From: an uncultured Clostridia bacterium | GTDB taxonomy: Bacteria > Bacillota_A > Clostridia > Christensenellales > Aristaeellaceae | NCBI GenBank assembly: GCA_945871545.1 | Contig: CAMBWJ010000127.1 | Location: forward strand, 1-6,015 | Direction: 5' to 3' | DNA: 6,015 bases | Shown: positions 1 through 4,820 of the stretch, one piece after another | Layout of the letters: every line of letters starts with the position of its first letter | Position numbering within the stretch: position 1 is the first letter of the stretch | Position numbers and translations under genes: made by a program | Notes under the pieces: generated by a model | Told to the model about the DNA's origin: nothing | Database searches by the model: none | The model's input: only the letters and a program-made list of their open reading frames with translations

Positions 1-1180
1 TGGCGGGCGAACGGAAGCGGGAGACCATGCGCACGGTCTTGCCCGAGATGGAGCAGACCGCGATGGCTTTCGCGTCCAGATCGATGGCCATGCCGCAGAC
101 GGAGTGGGAGATTGCGTCCACGGTGTTCTGGATGGTGAACTCCGCTTTGCGGAAGCGGCTCTCGTAGTGGATGTCGCTCTCGGTCTGCTCGGCGATGCGG
201 GCCATGGTCTGAAGCGTCAGCACCGGGTACTCGCCCGCGGCGGTCTCGCCGGAGAGCATGATGGCGCTGCTGCCGTCGTAAATGGCGTTGGCCACGTCGG
301 AGGTCTCGGCGCGGGTGGGGCGGGGCTTGTGAATCATGGACTCCAGCATCTCGGTGGCGGTAATCACGCGCTTGCCCAGCATGCGGCACTTGGTGATCAG
401 CTGCTTCTGGATGGCGGGCAGCTTCTCGAAGGGAATCTCCACGCCCATGTCGCCGCGACCGATCATGATGCCGGAGCAGGCCTGGCAGATCTCGTCGATG
501 TTCTCGATGCCGGTGCTGTTTTCGATCTTGGCGATCAGTTCGATGCCGTCCGCGCCCGCCTCATCCAGGATGGCCTGGATGTCCAGCAGATCCTGCTTGC
601 GGGAGACGAAGGAGCAGGCGATGAAGTCCACGCCGTTTTCGATGCCGAAGAGGATGTCGCTCCTGTCCTGTTCGCTCAGATAGGGCTGGGAGAGCAGCTT
701 TCCGGGGAAGTTCATGCTCTTGCGGTCGGAGAGCTCTCCGCCGTTTACGACGGTGCAGATCACGTCCTCGTCCGTGACCTCCTTCACCTTGAAGGACAGC
801 AGGCCGTTGCTCACCAGAATCGTGTCGCCGGGAACCATGCTCTCGGGAAGGCCAGTGAAGCTCACGGCGACGCGGGTTTCATCGCCGGGCACGTCTCGGG
901 TGGTAAAGGTGAATTCCTCGCCCTCGATCAGATGGACGGGGCCGTTTTCAAAGGTCTTGATGCGGTACTCCGGGCCCTTGGTGTCCAGCATGATGGCGAT
1001 GGGCAGGCCCAGCTTCTCGCGCACGCGCTTGATGCGCTGGATGCGCTCCAGATGGTCGGCGTGGGTGCCGTGGGAGAAGTTCAGCCGGGCGACGTTCATG
1101 CCCGCCTCGCAGAGCTGGGTCAGCATCTCCTCGCTCTCGCAGGCCGGGCCAATGGTGCAGATGATCTTGGTTTTGCGCAT
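1..1180 (-). CDS. pyk: Pyruvate kinase, 3' end beyond window
   Basis: Cytosolic enzyme of the last step of glycolysis: phosphoenolpyruvate + ADP gives pyruvate + ATP. Translating the minus strand from ATG at 1180-1178 gives 393 uninterrupted residues before the window edge; the family is usually about 470-590 residues, so much of the C-terminal domain is missing. Family landmarks are all present: ARLNFSHG (31-38), MLDTKGPEYR (64-73), the catalytic lysine in IAKIENSTGIENI (K218, with metal ligand E220), GRGDMGVEIP (D244), TATEMLESM (274-282), RPTRAETSDVANA (287-299) and IMLSGETAAG (307-316). The lid (B) domain lies at about 70-165. The C-terminal domain begins near 345 and is open at SISGKTVRMVSRFR. 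The start follows AAGGAGG by 6 nt. The gene is transcribed alone into this window from a consensus promoter through a structured leader with an internal terminator. Small departures from the most familiar motifs (TATEML for TATQML, IGRGDMG for VARGDLG) probably mark a subfamily. Confidence 0.97.
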   Translation of the reverse strand, partial: MRKTKIICTIGPACESEEMLTQLCEAGMNVARLNFSHGTHADHLERIQRIKRVREKLGLPIAIMLDTKGPEYRIKTFENGPVHLIEGEEFTFTTRDVPGDETRVAVSFTGLPESMVPGDTILVSNGLLSFKVKEVTDEDVICTVVNGGELSDRKSMNFPGKLLSQPYLSEQDRSDILFGIENGVDFIACSFVSRKQDLLDIQAILDEAGADGIELIAKIENSTGIENIDEICQACSGIMIGRGDMGVEIPFEKLPAIQKQLITKCRMLGKRVITATEMLESMIHKPRPTRAETSDVANAIYDGSSAIMLSGETAAGEYPVLTLQTMARIAEQTESDIHYESRFRKAEFTIQNTVDAISHSVCGMAIDLDAKAIAVCSISGKTVRMVSRFRSPA

Positions 1181-1186
1181 AGGTTT

Positions 1187-1193
1187 CCTCCTT
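1187..1193 (-). promoter_or_regulatory. pyk ribosome binding site
   Basis: AAGGAGG on the minus strand, 6 nt before the ATG at 1180. It is a full match to the anti-Shine-Dalgarno core and fixes the pyruvate kinase start. Confidence 0.9.
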
Positions 1194-1232
1194 GTGTGTC
1201 TGGCAATCAAAGAAGGCATGCGGGGTAGGAGC

Positions 1233-1268
1233 AAAAGAAAACGGCCTCACATCCATCATGTAAAGCCG
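1233..1268 (-). terminator. Intrinsic terminator inside the pyk leader (attenuator)
   Basis: On the minus strand CGGCTTTACAT (1268-1258) pairs with ATGTGAGGCCG (1252-1242), making 11 continuous pairs with two G-U wobbles and the 5-nt loop GATGG, followed directly by TTTTCTTTT (1241-1233). It lies after the pyk promoter and about 40 nt before the pyk ribosome binding site. There is no other gene upstream on this strand that it could be ending, since the next gene that way is divergent. It therefore most likely ends pyk transcription early under some condition. The signal that would control it is unknown. Confidence 0.75.
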
Positions 1269-1273
1269 GAATG

Positions 1274-1303
1274 AGCGTGCGCCCGCGCATGCGGTCCCAC
1301 GCC
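1274..1303 (-). other. Second leader hairpin of pyk with a 3x3 internal loop
   Basis: On the minus strand GGCGTG (1303-1298) pairs with CACGCT (1279-1274; last pair G-U). Inside it CCGC (1294-1291) pairs with GCGG (1286-1283) around the loop ATGC. The two helices are separated by a symmetric internal loop, GGA opposite GCG. It sits 5 nt upstream of the leader terminator and is probably part of the same regulatory RNA. The fold is read by eye and no energy was calculated. Confidence 0.5.
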
Positions 1304-1314
1304 AACCTCAATAA

Positions 1315-1335
1315 ATAGGATGCGGCGCACCCTAT
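1315..1335 (-). other. First leader hairpin of pyk
   Basis: On the minus strand ATAGGGTGC (1335-1327) pairs with GCATCCTAT (1323-1315), giving 9 pairs with one G-U and a 3-nt GCC loop. No U-run follows, so it is not a terminator. Its loop base and 3' arm, CGCATCC (1324-1318), can alternatively pair with GGATGTG (1254-1248) in the loop and 3' arm of the terminator. That would make this hairpin and the terminator compatible with each other and exclusive of an antiterminator. Confidence 0.55.
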
Positions 1336-1370
1336 GACAGACTCCACCACTTATCTTCGGTTGCAAGCAG

Positions 1371-1399
1371 AGTATAGCATAGCACGGAAGGGCTGTCAA
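1371..1399 (-). promoter_or_regulatory. Sigma-A type promoter of pyk
   Basis: On the minus strand the -35 TTGACA (1399-1394) is a perfect consensus. A 17-nt spacer leads to the -10 TATACT (1376-1371, 5 of 6 matches). Transcription would start near 1364, leaving a leader of about 185 nt before the pyk ATG. Confidence 0.85.
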
Positions 1400-1505
1400 T
1401 CACAGCGCTGCGAAGTCAGGTTGATTTTTGGCGAAGTCTGAATCCGACTGGACGGATGAAACTGCGGTTTTGAGGCGAAAAAGTGCTGTTTTCGTGCGCG
1501 GGAGC
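1400..1505. other. Divergent intergenic segment between the pyk and 1578 gene promoters
   Basis: This stretch holds no convincing gene. It contains the direct repeat GCGAAGTC at 1410-1417 and 1431-1438, 21 bp apart start to start and just upstream of the pyk -35. It also contains a short inverted repeat, CGAAAA (1476-1481) and TTTTCG (1489-1494), 11 bp before the -35 of the gene at 1578. Either could be a regulator site; neither matches an operator I recognise. Confidence 0.4.
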
Positions 1506-1534
1506 TTGCATTGCGGGGCGAGAAATGCTATTCT
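1506..1534 (+). promoter_or_regulatory. Promoter of the hypothetical gene at 1578
   Basis: The -35 TTGCAT (1506-1511), a 17-nt spacer and the -10 TATTCT (1529-1534) preceded by TGC (1526-1528) form an extended -10 promoter. Transcription would start near 1541, giving a 5' leader of roughly 37 nt. Confidence 0.65.
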
Positions 1535-1577
1535 GTTGCCACATCAAGGATCGGAACCATCCGAAAAGGAGGATATT

Positions 1578-2003
1578 ATGGGATATATGCAGAATCAGCA
1601 GGAGATCCACGAGGCGATCTGCGCGGCGGACGATGCGCTGGAGGCGCTGCGCCGCGCGGACAGGAGCCTGTCCAGCGCAGGAAACTGGGGCCTCTGGGAC
1701 ATGTTCGGCGGCGGCTTTCTCTCCACGATGATGAAGCACGGGAAGATGGACGAGGCCCAGCGGGAGATCGAGCAGGCCCGGGCGTGCCTGCGCCGCTTCA
1801 GCCGCGAGGTTGCCGACGTATCCGGCGTGGAGGCGCTGGAGATCGACGTGGGTGGCTTCTTGCAGTTCGCGGACTACTTCTTCGACGGCTTCGTGGCGGA
1901 CTGGATGGTGCAGTCGAAGATCGGGAAGGGCCGCAAGCAGGTGCAGCAGGCCATCCATCAGGTTGAGCGCATACGAAACAAGCTCTGGTCGATGCTGGGC
2001 TGA
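1578..2003 (+). CDS. Conserved-looking hypothetical soluble protein, 141 residues
   Basis: Function not recognised. The ATG at 1578 follows AAGGAGG (1566-1572) by 5 nt. The frame is open further upstream, but that part lies before the promoter and has no ribosome binding site. The product is 141 residues with no signal peptide or membrane span and looks mostly helical. Residues 5-32 form an acidic-then-basic amphipathic helix. A glycine/aromatic motif, GNWGLWDMFGGG, lies at 35-46, followed by a second helix at 56-82 (KMDEAQREIEQARACLRRF). The C-terminal half has FADYFFDGFVADWMVQSKIG (97-116) and a last amphipathic helix at about 117-138. The combination of GNWG.WD.FGGG and DW.VQSKI reminds me of short uncharacterised Firmicutes proteins, but I cannot name the family. 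It is transcribed alone, divergent from pyk and convergent with lpdA. GC-rich third positions match its neighbours, so it does not look recently acquired. Confidence 0.88.
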   Translation: MGYMQNQQEIHEAICAADDALEALRRADRSLSSAGNWGLWDMFGGGFLSTMMKHGKMDEAQREIEQARACLRRFSREVADVSGVEALEIDVGGFLQFADYFFDGFVADWMVQSKIGKGRKQVQQAIHQVERIRNKLWSMLG

Positions 2004-2018
2004 TTTCCTGAAGCAAAA

Positions 2019-2062
2019 CCACCGGGCCTCGCCGTATTTCGGTGAAGTCCGGTGGCTCTTTA
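2019..2062. terminator. Bidirectional terminator between convergent genes
   Basis: CCACCGG (2019-2025) pairs with CCGGTGG (2049-2055). Inside, TCGCCG (2029-2034) pairs with CGGTGA (2040-2045; one G-U) around the loop TATTT, with a 3x3 internal loop between the helices. On the plus strand it is followed by CTCTTTAT, a weak U-tract; on the minus strand by TTTTGCTT, a better one. It lies 15 nt after the stop of the 1578 gene and 13 nt beyond the lpdA stop, so it can serve both. Confidence 0.75.
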
Positions 2063-2068
2063 TGCGGT

Positions 2069-3445
2069 TCAGTCGTCGAACTCCCAGAGTACCTCACGGA
2101 TGATTTCGCTGACGGTGGGGTGGGGGAAGATGATCTGCCGCGCGTCGGTGACGCGAAGCTGCATCTCGATCATCTCGGCTGCGCCCCAGATGATCTCGCC
2201 GGAGTAGCTGCCGATCATGTGCACGCCAATGATGTTGCGTTTCTTCTTGTTGATGAGAATCTTGCAGACGCCGTCCGCACCCTCGTTCTCGGCCACGAAG
2301 CGACCGGAGTAGCGCATGGACAGCTTCTGCACCTCGTAATCGATGCCCTTCTCCCGGCACTCCTCCTCGGTGCGGCCCACGGAGGCGATCTCGGGGTTGG
2401 TGTAAATCACAGCCGGGTTGGCGTTGTAGCGCATGCTGTCGCCCTTGCCCAGGATGGTGTTGACGGCGACCTCGGCCTCGCGGTAGGCGGTGTGGGCCAG
2501 CATGTGGTGGCCGTTCACATCGCCCACGGCGTACACGTCCGGCACGTTGGTGCGGCCTTGCGCGTCGGTGGTGATCCCCGTGCGGGCGAAGTTCACGCCA
2601 ATGCTCTCCAGGCCCAGACCCTCCACGTTGGCGCGGCGGCCGATGGACAGAAGCACCTTGTCGGCGGACACGGCGCTCTTCTGCCCGGCGGGATCCTCGA
2701 CCCAGACCTTGCCCGGCTCCACGGACAGGCACTTGTGGCCCAGAAGGAAGCGCACGCCCTTCTTCTCCAGCTCCTTTTGCAGCAGCGTGGAGATCTCCCG
2801 GTCGGTGGCTCCGGCGATGTGATCCAGCATCTCCACCACCGTGACCCTGGAGCCCACGGTGGCGTAGTAGGCGGCCATCTCCAGGCCGATCACGCCGCCG
2901 CCAATGACGGTCAGCTCCCCGGGAATTGCGGTCAGTTCCAGCACCTCGCGGTTGGTGAGCACGAAGCCGCCAAGATTCTCCCGCACGCCGGGAATGCCGG
3001 GAACCACGGCGGAGGAGCCGGTGGCGATCAGCAGCCGCTTGCCAGCGTAAGCCTGGCCGTCTGCGCTGACCTGGAAGCCCTCGGCGGTCTTGCCGGAGAT
3101 GGTGGCTTCCTTCATGACCACGGTCACGCCCGCGCCCTTCATCTTCGCCCGCACGCCGGACACCAGCATTCGGACAACCTTGGCGCGTCGCGCATTCACG
3201 GCGCTCTGGTCGATGCGCACGCCCTCGCAGGACACGCCGTACAGATCGGCGTGCAGCGCGTGCTCGTAGGTCTTGGCTGAGTTCAGCAGCGCCTTGGAGG
3301 GAATGCAGCCCTCGTTCAGGCACACGCCGCCCAGGGAGTTCTTCTCAAAGAGCAGGGTGCGCAGCCCCGCGTGCGCGGCACGCTCCGCGGCCAGATAGCC
3401 GCCCGGGCCGCCGCCGATGACGATCAGATCATAAGTATTTGCCAT
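2069..3445 (-). CDS. lpdA: Dihydrolipoamide dehydrogenase (E3)
   Basis: FAD flavoenzyme that reoxidises dihydrolipoyl groups with NAD+, the shared E3 of 2-oxoacid dehydrogenase complexes, the glycine cleavage system and the acetoin system. The 458 residues match the family's usual 450-480. In order: the FAD-binding motif GGGPGG (11-16), the redox-active disulfide in GGVCLNEGCIPSK (C42 and C47), ATGS (141-144), the NAD-binding motif VIGGGVIGLEMA (180-191) with E205 ending the following strand, the second FAD motif VPDVYAVGDV (301-310), and the dimerisation domain with the catalytic dyad in HPTVSE (H442, E447). The ATG at 3445 follows AAGGAGG (3454-3460) by 8 nt; the longer open frame upstream has no such signal and runs through the neighbouring gene. 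There is no N-terminal lipoyl domain. It has its own promoter, and no E1, E2, gcv or lipoate gene lies within 2 kb on either side, so the partner complex is not shown here. Mercuric or glutathione reductase is less likely given LNEGCIPSK and overall similarity. Confidence 0.96.
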   Translation of the reverse strand: MANTYDLIVIGGGPGGYLAAERAAHAGLRTLLFEKNSLGGVCLNEGCIPSKALLNSAKTYEHALHADLYGVSCEGVRIDQSAVNARRAKVVRMLVSGVRAKMKGAGVTVVMKEATISGKTAEGFQVSADGQAYAGKRLLIATGSSAVVPGIPGVRENLGGFVLTNREVLELTAIPGELTVIGGGVIGLEMAAYYATVGSRVTVVEMLDHIAGATDREISTLLQKELEKKGVRFLLGHKCLSVEPGKVWVEDPAGQKSAVSADKVLLSIGRRANVEGLGLESIGVNFARTGITTDAQGRTNVPDVYAVGDVNGHHMLAHTAYREAEVAVNTILGKGDSMRYNANPAVIYTNPEIASVGRTEEECREKGIDYEVQKLSMRYSGRFVAENEGADGVCKILINKKKRNIIGVHMIGSYSGEIIWGAAEMIEMQLRVTDARQIIFPHPTVSEIIREVLWEFDD

Positions 3446-3453
3446 GGGGTATC

Positions 3454-3460
3454 CCTCCTT
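3454..3460 (-). promoter_or_regulatory. lpdA ribosome binding site
   Basis: AAGGAGG on the minus strand, 8 nt before the ATG at 3445. It decides the start against the much longer open frame that continues upstream. Confidence 0.88.
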
Positions 3461-3473
3461 TGTGCTTATATTC

Positions 3474-3502
3474 ATTATATAAACCTTTTTTGCGAACTTC
3501 AA
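3474..3502 (-). promoter_or_regulatory. Promoter of lpdA
   Basis: On the minus strand the -35 TTGAAG (3502-3497), a 17-nt spacer with an A-run, and the perfect -10 TATAAT (3479-3474). Transcription would start near 3467, leaving a leader of about 22 nt with no room for a riboswitch. Confidence 0.85.
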
Positions 3503-3632
3503 GCCCCAAATTCCGTGCCTCGTGCAAATTTCCACATTTTGAACCAGCGGGTTTTCACTCTGTTCAAATCCGGTACATATTCCCATGGTACATTGATACC
3601 AACAAAGGGAAACGCCTTTTTCATATAAATCA
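3503..3632. other. AT-rich intergenic stretch upstream of the lpdA promoter
   Basis: No gene is supported here; open frames across it lack ribosome binding sites and only exist because neighbouring antisense frames are open. Base composition is clearly more AT-rich than the flanking genes. The direct repeat GGTACAT occurs at 3572-3578 and 3587-3593, 15 bp apart start to start, roughly 105-125 bp upstream of the inferred lpdA start site. I see no recognisable operator. Confidence 0.4.
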
Positions 3633-3687
3633 CTCACCCCGTCCGGCGAAGCCAGCTTGCAAGGGCCTTGCGCATGGACGGGGTGAG
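3633..3687. repeat. 55-nt palindrome with perfect 12-bp arms
   Basis: CTCACCCCGTCC (3633-3644) is the exact reverse complement of GGACGGGGTGAG (3676-3687). The 31-nt interior contains two small hairpins: GGC-GAA-GCC (3645-3653) and GCAAG-GGC-CTTGC (3659-3671), so a transcript could fold as a three-way junction. It begins 18 nt after the stop of the YgjV-type gene. No good U-tract follows on the minus strand (TGATTTATATG), although the plus side has ATTTT. It may act as a terminator or 3'-end stabiliser for that gene, or be one copy of a dispersed intergenic palindromic repeat as is common in Clostridia. The single copy seen here does not settle this. Confidence 0.7.
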
Positions 3688-3705
3688 ACAATTTTGGAAG
3701 GAAGT

Positions 3706-4206
3706 TCACTTCGCAGATTTGCGGATGCGGTAGATGCCCACGCCGTTGGAGCACAGGCACATGATGTCGAAGGCGAAGGACACGTAGTTCATGATGGTGA
3801 AGTCGTACACCAGCCACAGGCACTGGGTGCCGATGAGCAGGATCTTCATGCCCAGATCGCTTTTGATGTCCAGAAACCAGGTGAAGATGATCGCCGCCAG
3901 CACCGGCAGCAGGCCGATGAGGCCCTGGGTGTTTACCCAGAGCGAGAGCCCCGCCTGCGCGGCGATGAAGATCAGCTTCAGCGGAACCGTGACGCCGGTT
4001 TTGTAGCAGACCAGGTTGCGGATCAGGCCGATGAGGTTGGAGAGCGCGCCGGTCACGCCGCCGAGCACCAGGTTGCCCACGCCCATCAGGCTGAACTGGA
4101 CGCACTGTACCGCCAGCACCTTCTCCTTGCGCTTGATGAAGCCGATGACCACCATCAGTACCGCTCCGGCGAGGGAAATCAGGTTGCCCAGCAGAATGGT
4201 ATTCAA
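3706..4206 (-). CDS. YgjV-type multi-pass inner membrane protein
   Basis: Membrane protein of unknown role, 166 residues. About six hydrophobic segments can be read: roughly 3-24, 31-54, 56-66 (short), 74-91, 96-111 and 119-150, ending in a basic tail (YRIRKSAK). The alternation of short helices with small basic loops (FIKRKEK at 23-29, LIRNLVCYKT at 61-70) and the overall length match the YgjV/Imp-YgjV family of bacterial inner membrane proteins as I know it; no member's function is certain to me. The start is TTG at 4206-4204, chosen because AAGGAGG (4215-4221) lies 8 nt upstream and no ATG in this frame is close. The gene has its own promoter. A palindrome lies between it and lpdA downstream, and lpdA also has its own promoter, so the two are probably not an obligate operon. 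Another small multi-helix family cannot be excluded. Confidence 0.85.
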   Translation of the reverse strand: MNTILLGNLISLAGAVLMVVIGFIKRKEKVLAVQCVQFSLMGVGNLVLGGVTGALSNLIGLIRNLVCYKTGVTVPLKLIFIAAQAGLSLWVNTQGLIGLLPVLAAIIFTWFLDIKSDLGMKILLIGTQCLWLVYDFTIMNYVSFAFDIMCLCSNGVGIYRIRKSAK

Positions 4207-4214
4207 AGTCAGGC

Positions 4215-4221
4215 CCTCCTT
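4215..4221 (-). promoter_or_regulatory. Ribosome binding site that fixes a TTG start
   Basis: AAGGAGG on the minus strand, 8 nt before TTG at 4206. It supports a non-ATG start for the YgjV-type gene. Confidence 0.8.
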
Positions 4222-4248
4222 GCATGAAACTCAAAAGACACATCTCTG

Positions 4249-4278
4249 AGTATTGCATGAAAAGCGCTGTTTGTCAAT
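4249..4278 (-). promoter_or_regulatory. Promoter of the YgjV-type gene
   Basis: On the minus strand the perfect -35 TTGACA (4278-4273), an 18-nt spacer, and the -10 AATACT (4254-4249) preceded by TGC, an extended -10. Transcription would start near 4242, with a leader of about 36 nt. Confidence 0.75.
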
Positions 4279-4312
4279 ACGAATGTGTGTTATATTGCGG
4301 TTGTGCGCTACA

Positions 4313-4350
4313 CAAAAGGCAGAGCCCGTCGGCGCTTGCGGCGGGCTCTG
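4313..4350 (-). terminator. Intrinsic terminator of the exporter gene pair
   Basis: On the minus strand CAGAGCCCGCCG (4350-4339) pairs with CGACGGGCTCTG (4331-4320), 12 pairs with one G-U and a 7-nt loop, followed by CCTTTTGTG. It starts 20 nt after the stop of the second exporter gene and separates that unit from the YgjV-type gene's promoter. On the plus strand no U-tract follows, so it works in one direction. Confidence 0.9.
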
Positions 4351-4370
4351 TGCATGCCAGAGGTGTGAAG

Positions 4371-4820
4371 CTAATGCCTGCGCCGGGGTGCAAAGCAGCG
4401 GAACAGGCCGCGGGGCAGTTCAAAGGCTGCGGCGATGGCCAGCACGATGGCAAAGGCAGCCTTGAGCGCGGATGTTCCGCTGGCGCGCGCCAGGGCGATC
4501 TCATCGGTGACCAGGTAGTAGACCGTCCAGTAGATGCCCGCGCCGGGAACCAACGGAAAGATGCCTGCGATGAGGAATACCGTGGTGGGGCACCGCCTGC
4601 GCACCGCCGCGATGCGAGAGTAGAGCGCGACCGCCGCGGCTGCGAGGAAGGTTGCCTCGGTGGCCCGCAGCGGGGTGTAGAGGGAGATCAGACGATAGAG
4701 CAGCCAGCCGATGCCGCCGGTGAGCCCGCACTCCAGATAGTACTTGCCCGGCACGCCGAAGAGCAGCGAGAAGGCGATGGTGCCGCCGGTGGCAGCCAGA
4801 GTTTCCCAGAGAATCTGCAT
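4371..4820 (-). CDS. Threonine/serine exporter family, C-terminal half (ThrE_2/YjjB-like)
   Basis: Membrane subunit of a two-component exporter; together with the gene just upstream it corresponds to one full-length ThrE, which exports threonine and serine in Corynebacterium. The E. coli homologues YjjP/YjjB have been linked to succinate export, so the substrate here is uncertain. The 149 residues contain about four to five hydrophobic segments (roughly 8-23, 31-47, 54-70, 79-103, 118-134). The family hallmark PLVPGAGIYWTVYYL lies at 89-103, and the tail is basic (RCFAPRRRH). The ATG at 4820 shares its A with the upstream TGA stop (TGATG), pointing to translational coupling. GGGAGG at 4833-4838 is 12 nt from this ATG and 9 nt from a GTG at 4823, which would add one residue. 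A strong terminator follows 20 nt after the stop. Confidence 0.92.
   Translation of the reverse strand: MQILWETLAATGGTIAFSLLFGVPGKYYLECGLTGGIGWLLYRLISLYTPLRATEATFLAAAAVALYSRIAAVRRRCPTTVFLIAGIFPLVPGAGIYWTVYYLVTDEIALARASGTSALKAAFAIVLAIAAAFELPRGLFRCFAPRRRH

Noticed and set aside
104..1228. Long plus-strand open frame opposite pyk (374 codons)
   Set aside because: It is the antisense of pyruvate kinase in GC-rich codons. The product is low-complexity (A, G, D, H, L rich) with no ribosome binding site, whereas the minus strand gives every pyruvate kinase motif.
1207..1290. Possible 27-codon leader peptide in the pyk leader (ATG at 1290)
   Set aside because: Only a weak purine stretch precedes it, there is no run of a regulatory amino acid, and it crosses the terminator hairpin without the layout of a classical peptide attenuator.
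1476..1494. Inverted repeat CGAAAA/TTTTCG as an operator or terminator
   Set aside because: It is short with a 7-bp spacer, lies before the promoter it would accompany, has no U-run after it, and can be expected by chance. It is noted only within the intergenic entry.
1428..1577. Upstream extension of the hypothetical gene to 1428
   Set aside because: The extension crosses the promoter at 1506-1534 and lacks a ribosome binding site. The ATG at 1578 has a near-perfect one.
2042..3280. Long plus-strand open frame opposite lpdA (412 codons)
   Set aside because: Antisense of a clearly real dihydrolipoamide dehydrogenase, with composition typical of a GC-rich shadow frame.
3446..4258. N-terminal extension of lpdA back to 4258
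   Set aside because: The frame is open by chance through the YgjV-type gene. The FAD motif begins at the usual distance from the ATG at 3445, which has an ideal ribosome binding site and promoter.
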